Program-made: the position numbers and the translations under genes
The notes under the pieces: model-generated
The model's input: only the letters and a program-made list of their open reading frames with translations
Database searches by the model: none
What the model was told of the DNA's origin: nothing
Shown here: one piece after another, positions 1 to 6,565 of the stretch
How positions within the stretch are numbered: position 1 is the first letter of the stretch
Layout of the letters: each line of letters opens with the position of its first letter
DNA from: JBEVNR01 sp040507985
Lineage (GTDB): Bacteria; Pseudomonadota; Alphaproteobacteria; Rickettsiales; UBA6187
NCBI GenBank assembly: GCA_040507985.1
Contig: JBEVNR010000026.1
Span: forward strand, 1 to 14,339
Direction of reading: 5' to 3'
DNA length: 14,339 nt

Positions 1-86
1 TCCGCCGTTTTGCTCGCACATACATCCAAACAAAAATGACGTAATATTTTCTTTATCTTATAGTCGCTTAAAGGCCTGTTGTTCAT

Positions 87-111
87 AGACTTTCTATATA
101 TTAGATAGTCT
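87..111. other. Imperfect inverted repeat downstream of the orphan gene
   Basis: An AT-rich hairpin has AGACT/AGTCT outer arms, one mismatch, and a second four-base stem (TCTA/TAGA) around a short loop. It lies just past the 3' end of the minus-strand orphan gene and could end or protect that transcript. No T-run follows on the minus strand, so it is not a standard intrinsic terminator. The rest of positions 1-120 is AT-rich and I see no gene in it. Confidence 0.35.
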
Positions 112-120
112 AGGCGCTAG

Positions 121-1353
121 TCAAGAGCCAAACATTTTCCACTTAGGCATAGCGGCATATGCTAATCTAAGCCTTGTAACGTCAGATTTTTCTTCGGGAA
201 TTGTATAGAATTTCGGCGGCGTCAGGACGTCGGCGTCAATGTTCAGATTTTCTTTCATAGATTGGCAGCCGGCTGACGAAGACGTTTTCGACGCTAGGCT
301 TCTTTTTTCCAATTCGGCGCTAACGGCGTTAATGAATTCCTCGATCTTCACTCCATTTTGGCGCGAGGTCAATTCACCTCCATCAAAAATGTTTTCGTCT
401 TCGTTCATCGAGTTAAAAAATTCATCGACGCCCGTCGGATCTATGCCGGTAGGAACGTCATCGCTAGCCGGAGCGTACGCGGCAATTGCTTGGCTGATTT
501 GTTCCACCGTGCCTAGTGAAAAACTATAATGCCTGTAATGCCAATAACCCTTACCCGTCAAAGAACTAGCCGTCTTAAAGCTCATCTCGTTCAATCGCTC
601 CGGCTCGCAAAGGGTTGCATAGTCCGCCAAGGGGAAATCGGAAGAAGAATTTTTGAGTCTAACCGAAAGAATGCGAGCAATCTCCGGAGAATGCTTCCCT
701 AAGGCCGTAGGTCTATCCTTGTAGGCAAGGAGCAACTCTTCCAAAATGACATAGAGGTGTAGCGCATTCTGAAAATCCAATGCAAAGACATTGCCGGAAT
801 CTTCCGAAATTTTTTGCGCCAACTCATCGAGCAGACACGGATTGAGACCCGTTATTTCTTGAAAGAAATCCTTTAGCGCAGAATCATATTGCGCGAACAT
901 ATGCCTCGCCGCTTCTTTCAGGTCGTCCGGGGTAAAGTGATTCTTGTAGCGTGTCTTGTAGGCATCCTGAATATAGTGCATATCTTCGCGCGAAAGTTCA
1001 ATTCGGCTTTGCGCCGTATACGTGTTCCCACGTAAAACGTACAACGCCTCGCGAGGGTTTTCAAGCGCGCCTAACGCATCGGCATATTTCTGCAGGTAGG
1101 TCGCTTGATTTTTCAAAATGCGTATAGATTTATATGTCGATGAAGCGTTTTCGGGAACGACGTATTCTCTAACAGCAATATCATATGCCGCTTTTCCGCA
1201 TAGATGAGGGAGTACTTCCGTTAGCCATTTGCCCGGAGGCTGACATTTCAGGAGCAGGGTTTCTATGCTCGTCCCTTTTTTACCGAGGATTGAAGGATCA
1301 GTAAGCTTGTTCAGCAAATCTTCCCAAGTATCAACCTTGGTAACGTCGGACAT
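121..1353 (-). CDS. Hypothetical protein, 410 aa, family not recognised
   Basis: I do not recognise this protein. The ATG at 1353 is preferred and gives a product beginning MSDVTKVDTWEDLL. An in-frame TTG at 1392 would add 13 residues. Neither start has a clear ribosome-binding site. The product looks soluble, with no signal peptide or membrane helix. Most of it appears helical, with Glu/Leu/Ala-rich stretches such as residues ~150-225. A more flexible Asp/Ser/Glu-rich part follows at ~290-380, and the protein ends MPKWKMFGS. No nucleotide-binding, nuclease or protease motif is obvious. The gene stands alone, and its DNA is more AT-rich than the neighbouring housekeeping genes, which suggests lineage-specific or acquired DNA. 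That the ORF is a real gene rests on its length in AT-rich sequence and its ordinary protein-like composition. Confidence 0.7.
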   Translation of the reverse strand: MSDVTKVDTWEDLLNKLTDPSILGKKGTSIETLLLKCQPPGKWLTEVLPHLCGKAAYDIAVREYVVPENASSTYKSIRILKNQATYLQKYADALGALENPREALYVLRGNTYTAQSRIELSREDMHYIQDAYKTRYKNHFTPDDLKEAARHMFAQYDSALKDFFQEITGLNPCLLDELAQKISEDSGNVFALDFQNALHLYVILEELLLAYKDRPTALGKHSPEIARILSVRLKNSSSDFPLADYATLCEPERLNEMSFKTASSLTGKGYWHYRHYSFSLGTVEQISQAIAAYAPASDDVPTGIDPTGVDEFFNSMNEDENIFDGGELTSRQNGVKIEEFINAVSAELEKRSLASKTSSSAGCQSMKENLNIDADVLTPPKFYTIPEEKSDVTRLRLAYAAMPKWKMFGS

Positions 1354-1460
1354 GGTGCAGAAAATAGCAGAAAGAGACTTTCTTACGCGCAAATACGATC
1401 AATGTACTCTTAAGTAGTTTTAAAGAATATAGAGTATTCAACCAAAGAAATGATTGCATC

Positions 1461-1489
1461 TAATTACGCCTATTGTATCCACGCGTCAA
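1461..1489 (-). promoter_or_regulatory. Possible sigma-70-type promoter for the orphan gene
   Basis: On the minus strand TTGACG (1484-1489) is followed after 17 nt by TAATTA (1461-1466). The -35 box is one base from consensus but the -10 box is poor. The position, roughly 110 nt upstream of the start codon, is reasonable. The surrounding 1354-1644 gap is AT-rich and holds no ORF that I believe. Confidence 0.25.
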
Positions 1490-1526
1490 GGCGTTTTTTT
1501 GCTAGATTAAATGGATGGTAAGTTTC

Positions 1527-1556
1527 GGCAAGATTTCTTAAGAAAAATATCTTGCC
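1527..1556. promoter_or_regulatory. Inverted repeat in the proB leader region
   Basis: Perfect 8-bp arms GGCAAGAT (1527-1534) and ATCTTGCC (1549-1556) enclose a 14-nt interval. That interval itself holds the palindrome TTCTTAAGAA (1535-1544). It lies ~90 nt upstream of the proB start. No T-run follows, so an operator or leader hairpin is more likely than a terminator. Its role is inferred only from position. Confidence 0.4.
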
Positions 1557-1644
1557 ATCTTATCGCGTTTCGCTACTATGGCGTAACGTTATGTGCCTTC
1601 CGTTTCCTCGCCTAGCGCTTTTCCGATAAATAATTGAGAGCGTC

Positions 1645-2778
1645 ATGTCGCTTCGCACGTTTTTTCGTCCGTATCGTCGCGTCGTGGTAAAAATTGGGTC
1701 TTCCCTGTTGACGGAAGCCGGCACGCTACAATTGCGCCTCGAATGGCTGCGCGATTTATGCGCGGAGTTGGCCGACGTTCGCGCCTCCGGCACGCAAGTC
1801 ATCGTGGTGACGTCGGGCGCGGTCGCGCTTGGTCGCAGCCGCATGGGAGCCATGCACGGGCCGCTGCGCATTCAAGACAAGCAAGCCTATGCGGCCTTGG
1901 GACAAACCGACTTAATCCACGCCTATCGCGGGATGTTTTCGCGCCACGGCCTGCACGTGGGACAAATATTGCTTTCTTACGGCGATTGCGAGAACCGGCG
2001 CAGCTACCTGAACGTGCGCAACACGATCGACACGCTGCTGCAATACGACGCCGTGCCGGTGATTAACGAAAACGATACGGTCACCACGCGCGAATTGCGT
2101 TTCGGAGACAACGACCGCTTAGCGGCCATCGTCGCGCAAATGGCCGGCGCGGACGCGCTGGTGTTGCTGTCCGACGTCGACGGCCTGTACACCGCCAACC
2201 CTTCCGCAAACGAAAACGCCGTCCACATTCCGTTGGTGGAAAACATTACGGAAGAGATTCGCGCCATGGCCGGCGGCTCCGGTTCGTCGGTCGGCTCGGG
2301 CGGGATGGTCACGAAAATTAAGGCGGCGGAAATGGCCACGCCCTGCGGTTGCGACGTGTACTTAACCTGCGGGGCCTTACGGCGTCCGATCTCGCTTCTG
2401 GCTTCCGGAGAGGTGAAATATACCTTGTTCAAGCATCGCGACACGCTGGTAAACGCGCGCAAGCGGTGGATTCTCGGCAACATGCACGTCTATGGCCATA
2501 TATTCATCGACGCCGGCGCCGTTAAAGCGTTAAAAGAGGGAAAAAGCCTGCTGCCGGCGGGCGTCATCGACATAACCGGCGACTTTGACCGGGGCGACAC
2601 GGTGACGATCACCGACTGCCGGAACGAGGAAATAGGACGAGGACTCGTCGCGTACAACGCTTCCGACGCGCGCCTCATAAAAGGCCACAACAGCGCGGCG
2701 ATCGAGCATTTGGTCGGTTTTTCCGGACGAACGGAACTTATTCACCGCGACGATTTGGTGCTAACCGGCCGTTTCTAG
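1645..2778 (+). CDS. proB: Glutamate 5-kinase (ProB) with PUA domain
   Basis: ATP-dependent phosphorylation of L-glutamate to glutamyl 5-phosphate, the first committed step of proline synthesis, in the cytoplasm. The 377-residue product is full length for the family. The amino-acid-kinase domain covers ~1-260. It shows the N-terminal phosphate-binding KIGSS (16-20), VTSGAVALG (55-63), the glutamate-site region NENDTVTTRELRFGDND (141-157), LLSDVDGLY (174-182) and GSGGMVTKI (217-225). A C-terminal PUA domain spans ~275-370 (IDAGAVKAL, DITGDFDRGD). The ATG at 1645 follows TGAGAG as a weak ribosome-binding site. The partner gene proA, often adjacent, is absent here. A CGGCG/CGCCG hairpin with a short T-run follows the stop. 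Confidence 0.96.
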   Translation: MSLRTFFRPYRRVVVKIGSSLLTEAGTLQLRLEWLRDLCAELADVRASGTQVIVVTSGAVALGRSRMGAMHGPLRIQDKQAYAALGQTDLIHAYRGMFSRHGLHVGQILLSYGDCENRRSYLNVRNTIDTLLQYDAVPVINENDTVTTRELRFGDNDRLAAIVAQMAGADALVLLSDVDGLYTANPSANENAVHIPLVENITEEIRAMAGGSGSSVGSGGMVTKIKAAEMATPCGCDVYLTCGALRRPISLLASGEVKYTLFKHRDTLVNARKRWILGNMHVYGHIFIDAGAVKALKEGKSLLPAGVIDITGDFDRGDTVTITDCRNEEIGRGLVAYNASDARLIKGHNSAAIEHLVGFSGRTELIHRDDLVLTGRF

Positions 2779-2797
2779 CCGACGCTTTATTGCGCTT

Positions 2798-2828
2798 CGG
2801 CGGGGATTTTTTCCTTCGCCGCGTTTTT
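2798..2828 (+). terminator. Probable intrinsic terminator of proB
   Basis: An 8-bp stem (five Watson-Crick pairs CGGCG/CGCCG, two G-T pairs and one more G-C) with a T-rich loop is followed by CG and TTTTT at 2824-2828. It ends exactly where the inserted palindromic element begins. Before that insertion the same bases also encoded the mipZ C-terminus on the other strand. Confidence 0.5.
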
Positions 2829-2991
2829 AGAGCCTGTAGCGAATTAAATTTTCGTCGATTTTCGAGGAATTTTTTGGCGGTTTTAGGAGGAATTTGACCT
2901 GCGTAGCGGACTACGGAGGTCAAATTTCGACGCGAAAACGACGAAAAAGACCCGAAAATAGGCAAGATTCTTAATTCGCTACAGGCTCTTA
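2827..2991. mobile_element. 159-bp miniature inverted-repeat element (MITE) with TTA target duplication, inserted in the mipZ 3' end
   Basis: The element proper is 2830-2988. Its left end GAGCCTGTAGCGAATTAA (2830-2847) and right end (2971-2988) are perfect 18-bp inverted repeats. TTA direct repeats flank it at 2827-2829 and 2989-2991. Inside are nested palindromes: a near-complementary pair at 2849-2864 and 2933-2947, and a central hairpin AATTTGACCT/AGGTCAAATT (2891-2926) with a CGTAG/CTACG inner stem. The element has no coding capacity and is plausibly moved in trans. A 3-bp TNA duplication is, from memory, typical of the IS1031 group of the IS5 family; that assignment is inference. On the minus strand the right end supplies the current mipZ stop. 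Confidence 0.85.
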
Positions 2992-3956
2992 GGAAGGGCG
3001 AAGGCGTCCGCCGTTCTTCCGGCGTTGGTTTTTCCCGATTCCTCAAAATTATTCCTGCTTCCGGACTCAGCATACGCAAAGGGAGAATTGCCGTTCGCCT
3101 CGGTGCGTTTGCGCGCTTCGTCCGCCGGGGTGCGCCCTTCCGCGTAGAGTTGCAGCGAATCGAGCAATTGGCGCAGCTCCCTGCGGGCGGTCACGTGCGA
3201 CAACTTGATGCTTTCCTCCTTCACCCGCGCAAACAGGTCGAGCAAGGTCAATCCTTTGAGGAACAATTCGCGATAGATCACCCGCTCGCTTAAGCCGGGC
3301 AGCACGCGGCATCCCGCGCGTTTCTTCAATTTGGCGAGGGCGTCGGCCATGCGCTGCTTGTTGCGCGCGTCGATGGCGCTAAGGCGGTTGCGAAGGACGA
3401 TCCACGACGTTTCTTTTTGCGTGCGCTCGGCGCGGGTAAGCTTGGCTTCCCACACCACTTCGCTATACACGCCGTGGCGATCTATTTCGTGCGTGTTCGG
3501 GTCGATTTTCGCCAGCACGTCCATGTCAAAAAAACTGTCGTTAATGGGCGTGATGATGGTATCGGCGTAGCTATGCGCCAGCCGCGACAAAAACGTGTCG
3601 TTGCCCGGGCAGTCGATGACGATGAAATCGGAATGGGCGGACGCTTTTTCGATGCAATGCAGAAACCGCTTGGTTTCGTCCTCTTGCGCGTGCTTTGCGG
3701 AGTCGAGCGCCGACTTATTGATGATGTAGTGGTGCGGAAAGGGAAGTTTCACGCCATTTTCAAGGATATATTTCTTGCGGTTCTCCAGATAACGCGAGAT
3801 CGAGCGCTGGCGCGCGTCAAGGTCGATGGAGCTGACCTTAAAGCCGTGATATAGCAGGTCGATGATTAAATGCACCGACAGGGTGGTTTTGCCCACGCCC
3901 CCTTTTTCGTTTCCGAGGACGATGACGTGCGGATGTTTTGCGGGGGCGGCGGTCAT
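2979..3956 (-). CDS. mipZ: MipZ division-plane-positioning ATPase (ParA/MinD superfamily), 3' end altered by MITE
   Basis: Alphaproteobacterial ParA-type ATPase. In Caulobacter MipZ forms a bipolar gradient through ParB and inhibits FtsZ, so division occurs at midcell. The 325-aa product shows a deviant Walker A motif, GNEKGGVGKTT (15-25, signature Lys18 and P-loop Lys23). Next comes DLDARQRS (45-52), which matches the MipZ-type DLDxRQR. Walker B is FIVIDCPGND (111-120). Further MipZ hallmarks are TPINDSFFDMDVL (136-148), IVLRNRLS (186-193) and the region around RVIYRELF and LTLLDL (225-241). The conserved fold ends near residue 270; a polar, probably disordered tail follows. The last three codons lie at the junction with the inserted element, whose right end encodes the stop. 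Before insertion the tail probably ended KNAAKEKIPAEAQ. The ATPase core is intact. Confidence 0.93.
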   Translation of the reverse strand: MTAAPAKHPHVIVLGNEKGGVGKTTLSVHLIIDLLYHGFKVSSIDLDARQRSISRYLENRKKYILENGVKLPFPHHYIINKSALDSAKHAQEDETKRFLHCIEKASAHSDFIVIDCPGNDTFLSRLAHSYADTIITPINDSFFDMDVLAKIDPNTHEIDRHGVYSEVVWEAKLTRAERTQKETSWIVLRNRLSAIDARNKQRMADALAKLKKRAGCRVLPGLSERVIYRELFLKGLTLLDLFARVKEESIKLSHVTARRELRQLLDSLQLYAEGRTPADEARKRTEANGNSPFAYAESGSRNNFEESGKTNAGRTADAFALPKSL

Positions 3957-4015
3957 GAATGCGTTCTCGTAATGTTTCGGGCGGCGCCTTAAATATGGGC
4001 GACAAACGCCGCGCC

Positions 4016-4051
4016 GCGTAAATTTTACGCCGGCCCGCCCCCGGGACGCAA
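4016..4051 (-). promoter_or_regulatory. Possible mipZ promoter with overlapping palindrome
   Basis: On the minus strand TTGCGT (4046-4051) is followed after 18 nt by TAAAAT (4022-4027), about 65 nt upstream of the mipZ start. A perfect 7-bp-arm palindrome, GCGTAAA-T-TTTACGC (4016-4030), covers the -10 box and could be an operator. The rest of the 3957-4130 gap holds no ORF I support. Confidence 0.35.
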
Positions 4052-4085
4052 GCGAAATTCGCGTTTTTTCGTTACTCTCGCCGGG

Positions 4086-4120
4086 AAAAAATAAAGAACG
4101 CCGTATCGATTCGCGCCTTC
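4086..4120 (-). terminator. Weak terminator candidate after hom
   Basis: On the minus strand, just past the hom stop, an imperfect stem (GAA-GGCG against CGGC-GTTC with mismatches, 4096-4120) is followed by the T-rich tract TTTATTTTTT (4086-4095). The stem is poor, so this is only a candidate. Confidence 0.3.
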
Positions 4121-4130
4121 ATGAGAATTA

Positions 4131-5312
4131 TTAGACCTCTTGCATGGAGGCGAGGCCCGCGATAAATTCTTGCGCGCCGTCCGTAAAGCGCCGCGTATTG
4201 ATGGCGGTGAAATCTTCGCGAAAACCGGCGTCGGCGGGAACGCAGAACACGCGATCGGCGGCCCCGTTCGATAACGGCATAAAGTTTCCGATAGGAAACT
4301 CTTTCGGAGAAAACGGCGCGTATCGATAACCGCGCGCGAGGTCCATCACGTCGCCCATGATCGCGGAGGCGGTTTCGAGCATGCCGGCGCCCGGGCCTTT
4401 GAGCGAAATTTTCCCGATCGCGTCGCCTTCGACGCATACCAAATTTTCGGCGCCGGCGCTGCGCGCGGCGTCGGAATCGAACGAAACGAACGCCGGGTAG
4501 ACGGCGCGGGAAACATTGCCCCGTGCGTCGCGTTCGGCGCACGCCGTCAGACGAATCGTCCCGCCAAGCAGCTTCGCCGCCGTGAAGTCGCGGGGAAGCA
4601 GGCGACGAATGCCCTCGATCGCCATCGCCTCCATGGTGGGCGCGCCGCCGAACGCCAAGGCCGACAGAATGGCCAATTTGTGCGCCGCGTCACGTCCGTC
4701 TATGTCGTAACCGGGGTCGGCTTCCGCGTACCCGCGCGCCTGCGCTCCCTTAAGCGCGGAATCAAAATCGACGCCGCCTTTTTCCATCTCGCTTAAAATA
4801 TAATTACACGTGCCGTTAAGCAATCCGTATATGCGCGTGAAGGAATTTCCCGCCAAGCCTTCGCGCAGCGTCTTAACGACGGGAACGGCCCCCGCCACCG
4901 CCGCTTCGTAGGCCAGCGTGGCGCCGTGCTTTTCCGCGAGAGCCGCAAGCTCCGCGCCGTTTTCCGCCACCATCGTTTTATTGGCGGTGACGACGTGCTT
5001 CCCCCGGCGTAAGGCACGCTTACAGAGATCGAGCGCCACGCCGTTTGCGCCGCCGATGGCCTCCGCCACGACATCTATGTCGGGAATGTTTGCTAGGTCG
5101 GCGGGATTGTCGACCCATACCATCCCGTCGCTATTAAAGGGACGGCGCTTGTCTTTTTGCCTTGCGCTGACGGCATGAATGACGATGCGCGCGCCGCATC
5201 GCCTTTCGTATAAATCGGCATGGCGCTCCACGAGGGCAACGACGCCGGCGCCGACGGTGCCGAGTCCGGCAAGGCCGAGCCTCAACGTTTTTCGGCTCCG
5301 CGCGCCGATCAT
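4131..5312 (-). CDS. hom: Homoserine dehydrogenase lacking a recognisable ACT domain
   Basis: NAD(P)-dependent reduction of aspartate semialdehyde to homoserine, the branch point to threonine and methionine. The 393-aa product has the nucleotide-binding GLAGLGTVGAGVV (13-25), TANKTMVA (109-116) with the catalytic-region Lys112, and YEAAVAGAVPVVKTLREGL (135-153). The family signature GYAEADPGYDIDGRDAAHKL (194-213) follows, with the conserved acidic residues and a Lys near its end. The core ends near MGDVMDLARG (319-328). After it come only ~65 residues. They do not show the usual C-terminal ACT regulatory pattern (RL.V.DRPG.LA.I), so feedback control by threonine may be absent or different. 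The ATG at 5312 overlaps the alaC stop as ATGA, which implies translational coupling. Confidence 0.94.
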   Translation of the reverse strand: MIGARSRKTLRLGLAGLGTVGAGVVALVERHADLYERRCGARIVIHAVSARQKDKRRPFNSDGMVWVDNPADLANIPDIDVVAEAIGGANGVALDLCKRALRRGKHVVTANKTMVAENGAELAALAEKHGATLAYEAAVAGAVPVVKTLREGLAGNSFTRIYGLLNGTCNYILSEMEKGGVDFDSALKGAQARGYAEADPGYDIDGRDAAHKLAILSALAFGGAPTMEAMAIEGIRRLLPRDFTAAKLLGGTIRLTACAERDARGNVSRAVYPAFVSFDSDAARSAGAENLVCVEGDAIGKISLKGPGAGMLETASAIMGDVMDLARGYRYAPFSPKEFPIGNFMPLSNGAADRVFCVPADAGFREDFTAINTRRFTDGAQEFIAGLASMQEV

Positions 5313-6523
5313 GCGGCCGCTCCGTCGTATCGCGCCTTATAAGGATCGAGAAATTTCTTAATGTTTCGGCACGCCTGACGAATGCGCTGTTCGTTTTCGA
5401 CCAATCCGATGCGCACGTATCCTTCCCCGTGTTTGCCGAATCCGACGCCGGGCGCCACCGCCACGCTTGCTTCCGTCAATAATTTTTTACTGAACGCCAA
5501 CGAATCGTCGCCTTCGATGCCGTAAGGAATTTTCGCCCACGCGAACATCGAGGCGCGCGGCGGTTCGATTTCCCATCCCGCGCGGTTAAACCCGTCAATC
5601 AATACGTCGCGACGAGACTTATACAGCGCCCGCCTTTCCTCCGCCCATGACTCCGGTCCGTTTAGCGCGGTCGTCGCCGCAACTTGCAGGGGGGTAAAGG
5701 TGCCGTAATCGATGTATGACTTGATTTTCGCCAAGGATTCCACTAAGTGCGGACAACCGACGGCAAAACCGATGCGCCAGCCCGCCATCGAAAAGGTTTT
5801 GCTGACCGAGTTAAATTCGATCGCGACGTCTTTTGCGCCCTCCACTTGTAAAATGGAGGGGGGAGGATCGGAAGGATCGAAATAAATTTCGGAATAGGCA
5901 AGGTCGGAGATGATATACACGCCGTAATGCGTGCAAATTTCCACCATTTCGCGGTAAAATTCAAGGCTCACCGTCTCGGAGGTGGGATTGTTGGGAAAGT
6001 TAAGCACGATCGCCACCGGCTTGGGCGAGCATTGCTCCAGCGCTTCCTTAATGTTTTGGGCCAACACGGTTTCGTAGGGAACGTTTTTTACGGAATAGAC
6101 GCTCGCACCTTCAATGATGAATCCGTACATGTGGATCGGATAGCCGGGGTCGGGCACCAGAAACACGTCTCCGGGTTCGGCAATGGCCGTGGCCAGACTG
6201 GCCAGCCCTTCCTTCGAACCGATGGTGACGATCGCTTCCTTGTTCGGGTCAAGCGGCACCCCGAAGCGCCGCATGTAGTAATCGACGACGGCTTTTCGTA
6301 GGCCGGGAATGCCGCGCGAGGAGGAATAGCCGTGCACGTCCGGCCTTTTGGCCGTTTCGCACATTTTTTCTATCACTTCTTGGGGCGGCGGCATGTCGGG
6401 ATTGCCCATGCCGAAATCTATGACGTCTTCTCCGCGCGCGCGCCCTTCGGCCTTGAGGCGATTCACCTCGGCAAAGACGTAAGGAGGCAATCGCGAGATG
6501 CGGTGAAAGGAGCGATGTTGCAT
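5309..6523 (-). CDS. alaC: AlaC-like class I/II PLP aminotransferase
   Basis: Pyridoxal-phosphate aminotransferase, 404 aa. It is most similar by eye to the glutamate-pyruvate transaminase AlaC (YfdZ), a family often annotated as LL-diaminopimelate aminotransferase in alphaproteobacteria. Visible motifs are RLPPYVF near the N-terminus, IDFGMGNPD (35-43), HGYSSSRGIPGLR (64-76), TIGSKEGL (100-107), NFPNNPTS (175-182), SDLAYSE (206-212), the PLP lysine in SVSKTFSMAGWRIGF (239-253; Lys242) and YVRIGLVEN (369-377; substrate-carboxylate Arg371). The start fits family N-termini, yet no Shine-Dalgarno sequence is visible because a hairpin ends two bases upstream. It is translationally coupled to hom downstream. 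Alanine versus diaminopimelate specificity cannot be decided here. Confidence 0.92.
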   Translation of the reverse strand: MQHRSFHRISRLPPYVFAEVNRLKAEGRARGEDVIDFGMGNPDMPPPQEVIEKMCETAKRPDVHGYSSSRGIPGLRKAVVDYYMRRFGVPLDPNKEAIVTIGSKEGLASLATAIAEPGDVFLVPDPGYPIHMYGFIIEGASVYSVKNVPYETVLAQNIKEALEQCSPKPVAIVLNFPNNPTSETVSLEFYREMVEICTHYGVYIISDLAYSEIYFDPSDPPPSILQVEGAKDVAIEFNSVSKTFSMAGWRIGFAVGCPHLVESLAKIKSYIDYGTFTPLQVAATTALNGPESWAEERRALYKSRRDVLIDGFNRAGWEIEPPRASMFAWAKIPYGIEGDDSLAFSKKLLTEASVAVAPGVGFGKHGEGYVRIGLVENEQRIRQACRNIKKFLDPYKARYDGAAA

Positions 6524-6525
6524 AT

Positions 6526-6565
6526 ACTAGTGTTTGGGGCGTGTTGCGTCGCCCGAAACACTAGT
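6526..6565 (-). promoter_or_regulatory. Strong hairpin between lipoprotein stop and alaC start
   Basis: Arms at 6526-6540 and 6551-6565 pair over 15 positions with one mismatch, around a 10-nt loop. On the minus strand the 5' arm begins inside the last Tyr codon of the lipoprotein gene and contains its TAG stop. The 3' arm ends two bases before the alaC ATG. No T-run follows, so it is not a classical terminator. It leaves no room for a ribosome-binding site and could protect mRNA ends, attenuate, or control alaC translation. Confidence 0.7.

Noticed and set aside
1481..1500. ACGC/GCGT hairpin with a seven-T run as a plus-strand terminator
   Set aside because: The stem is only 4 bp and no plus-strand gene lies upstream; more likely part of AT-rich promoter DNA.
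1560..1871. 103-aa minus-strand frame overlapping the proB 5' end
   Set aside because: It lies mostly antisense to proB, with no start signal or recognisable family.
4051..4067. GCGAA-A-TTCGC dyad with following T-run as a terminator
   Set aside because: The loop would be one base, so it cannot fold as drawn, and no plus-strand transcript would need it.
4072..4542. 156-aa Arg-rich minus-strand frame overlapping the hom 3' end, considered as a frameshifted ACT domain
   Set aside because: The translation is low-complexity Arg-rich with no ACT pattern, while the hom frame is continuous to its own stop.
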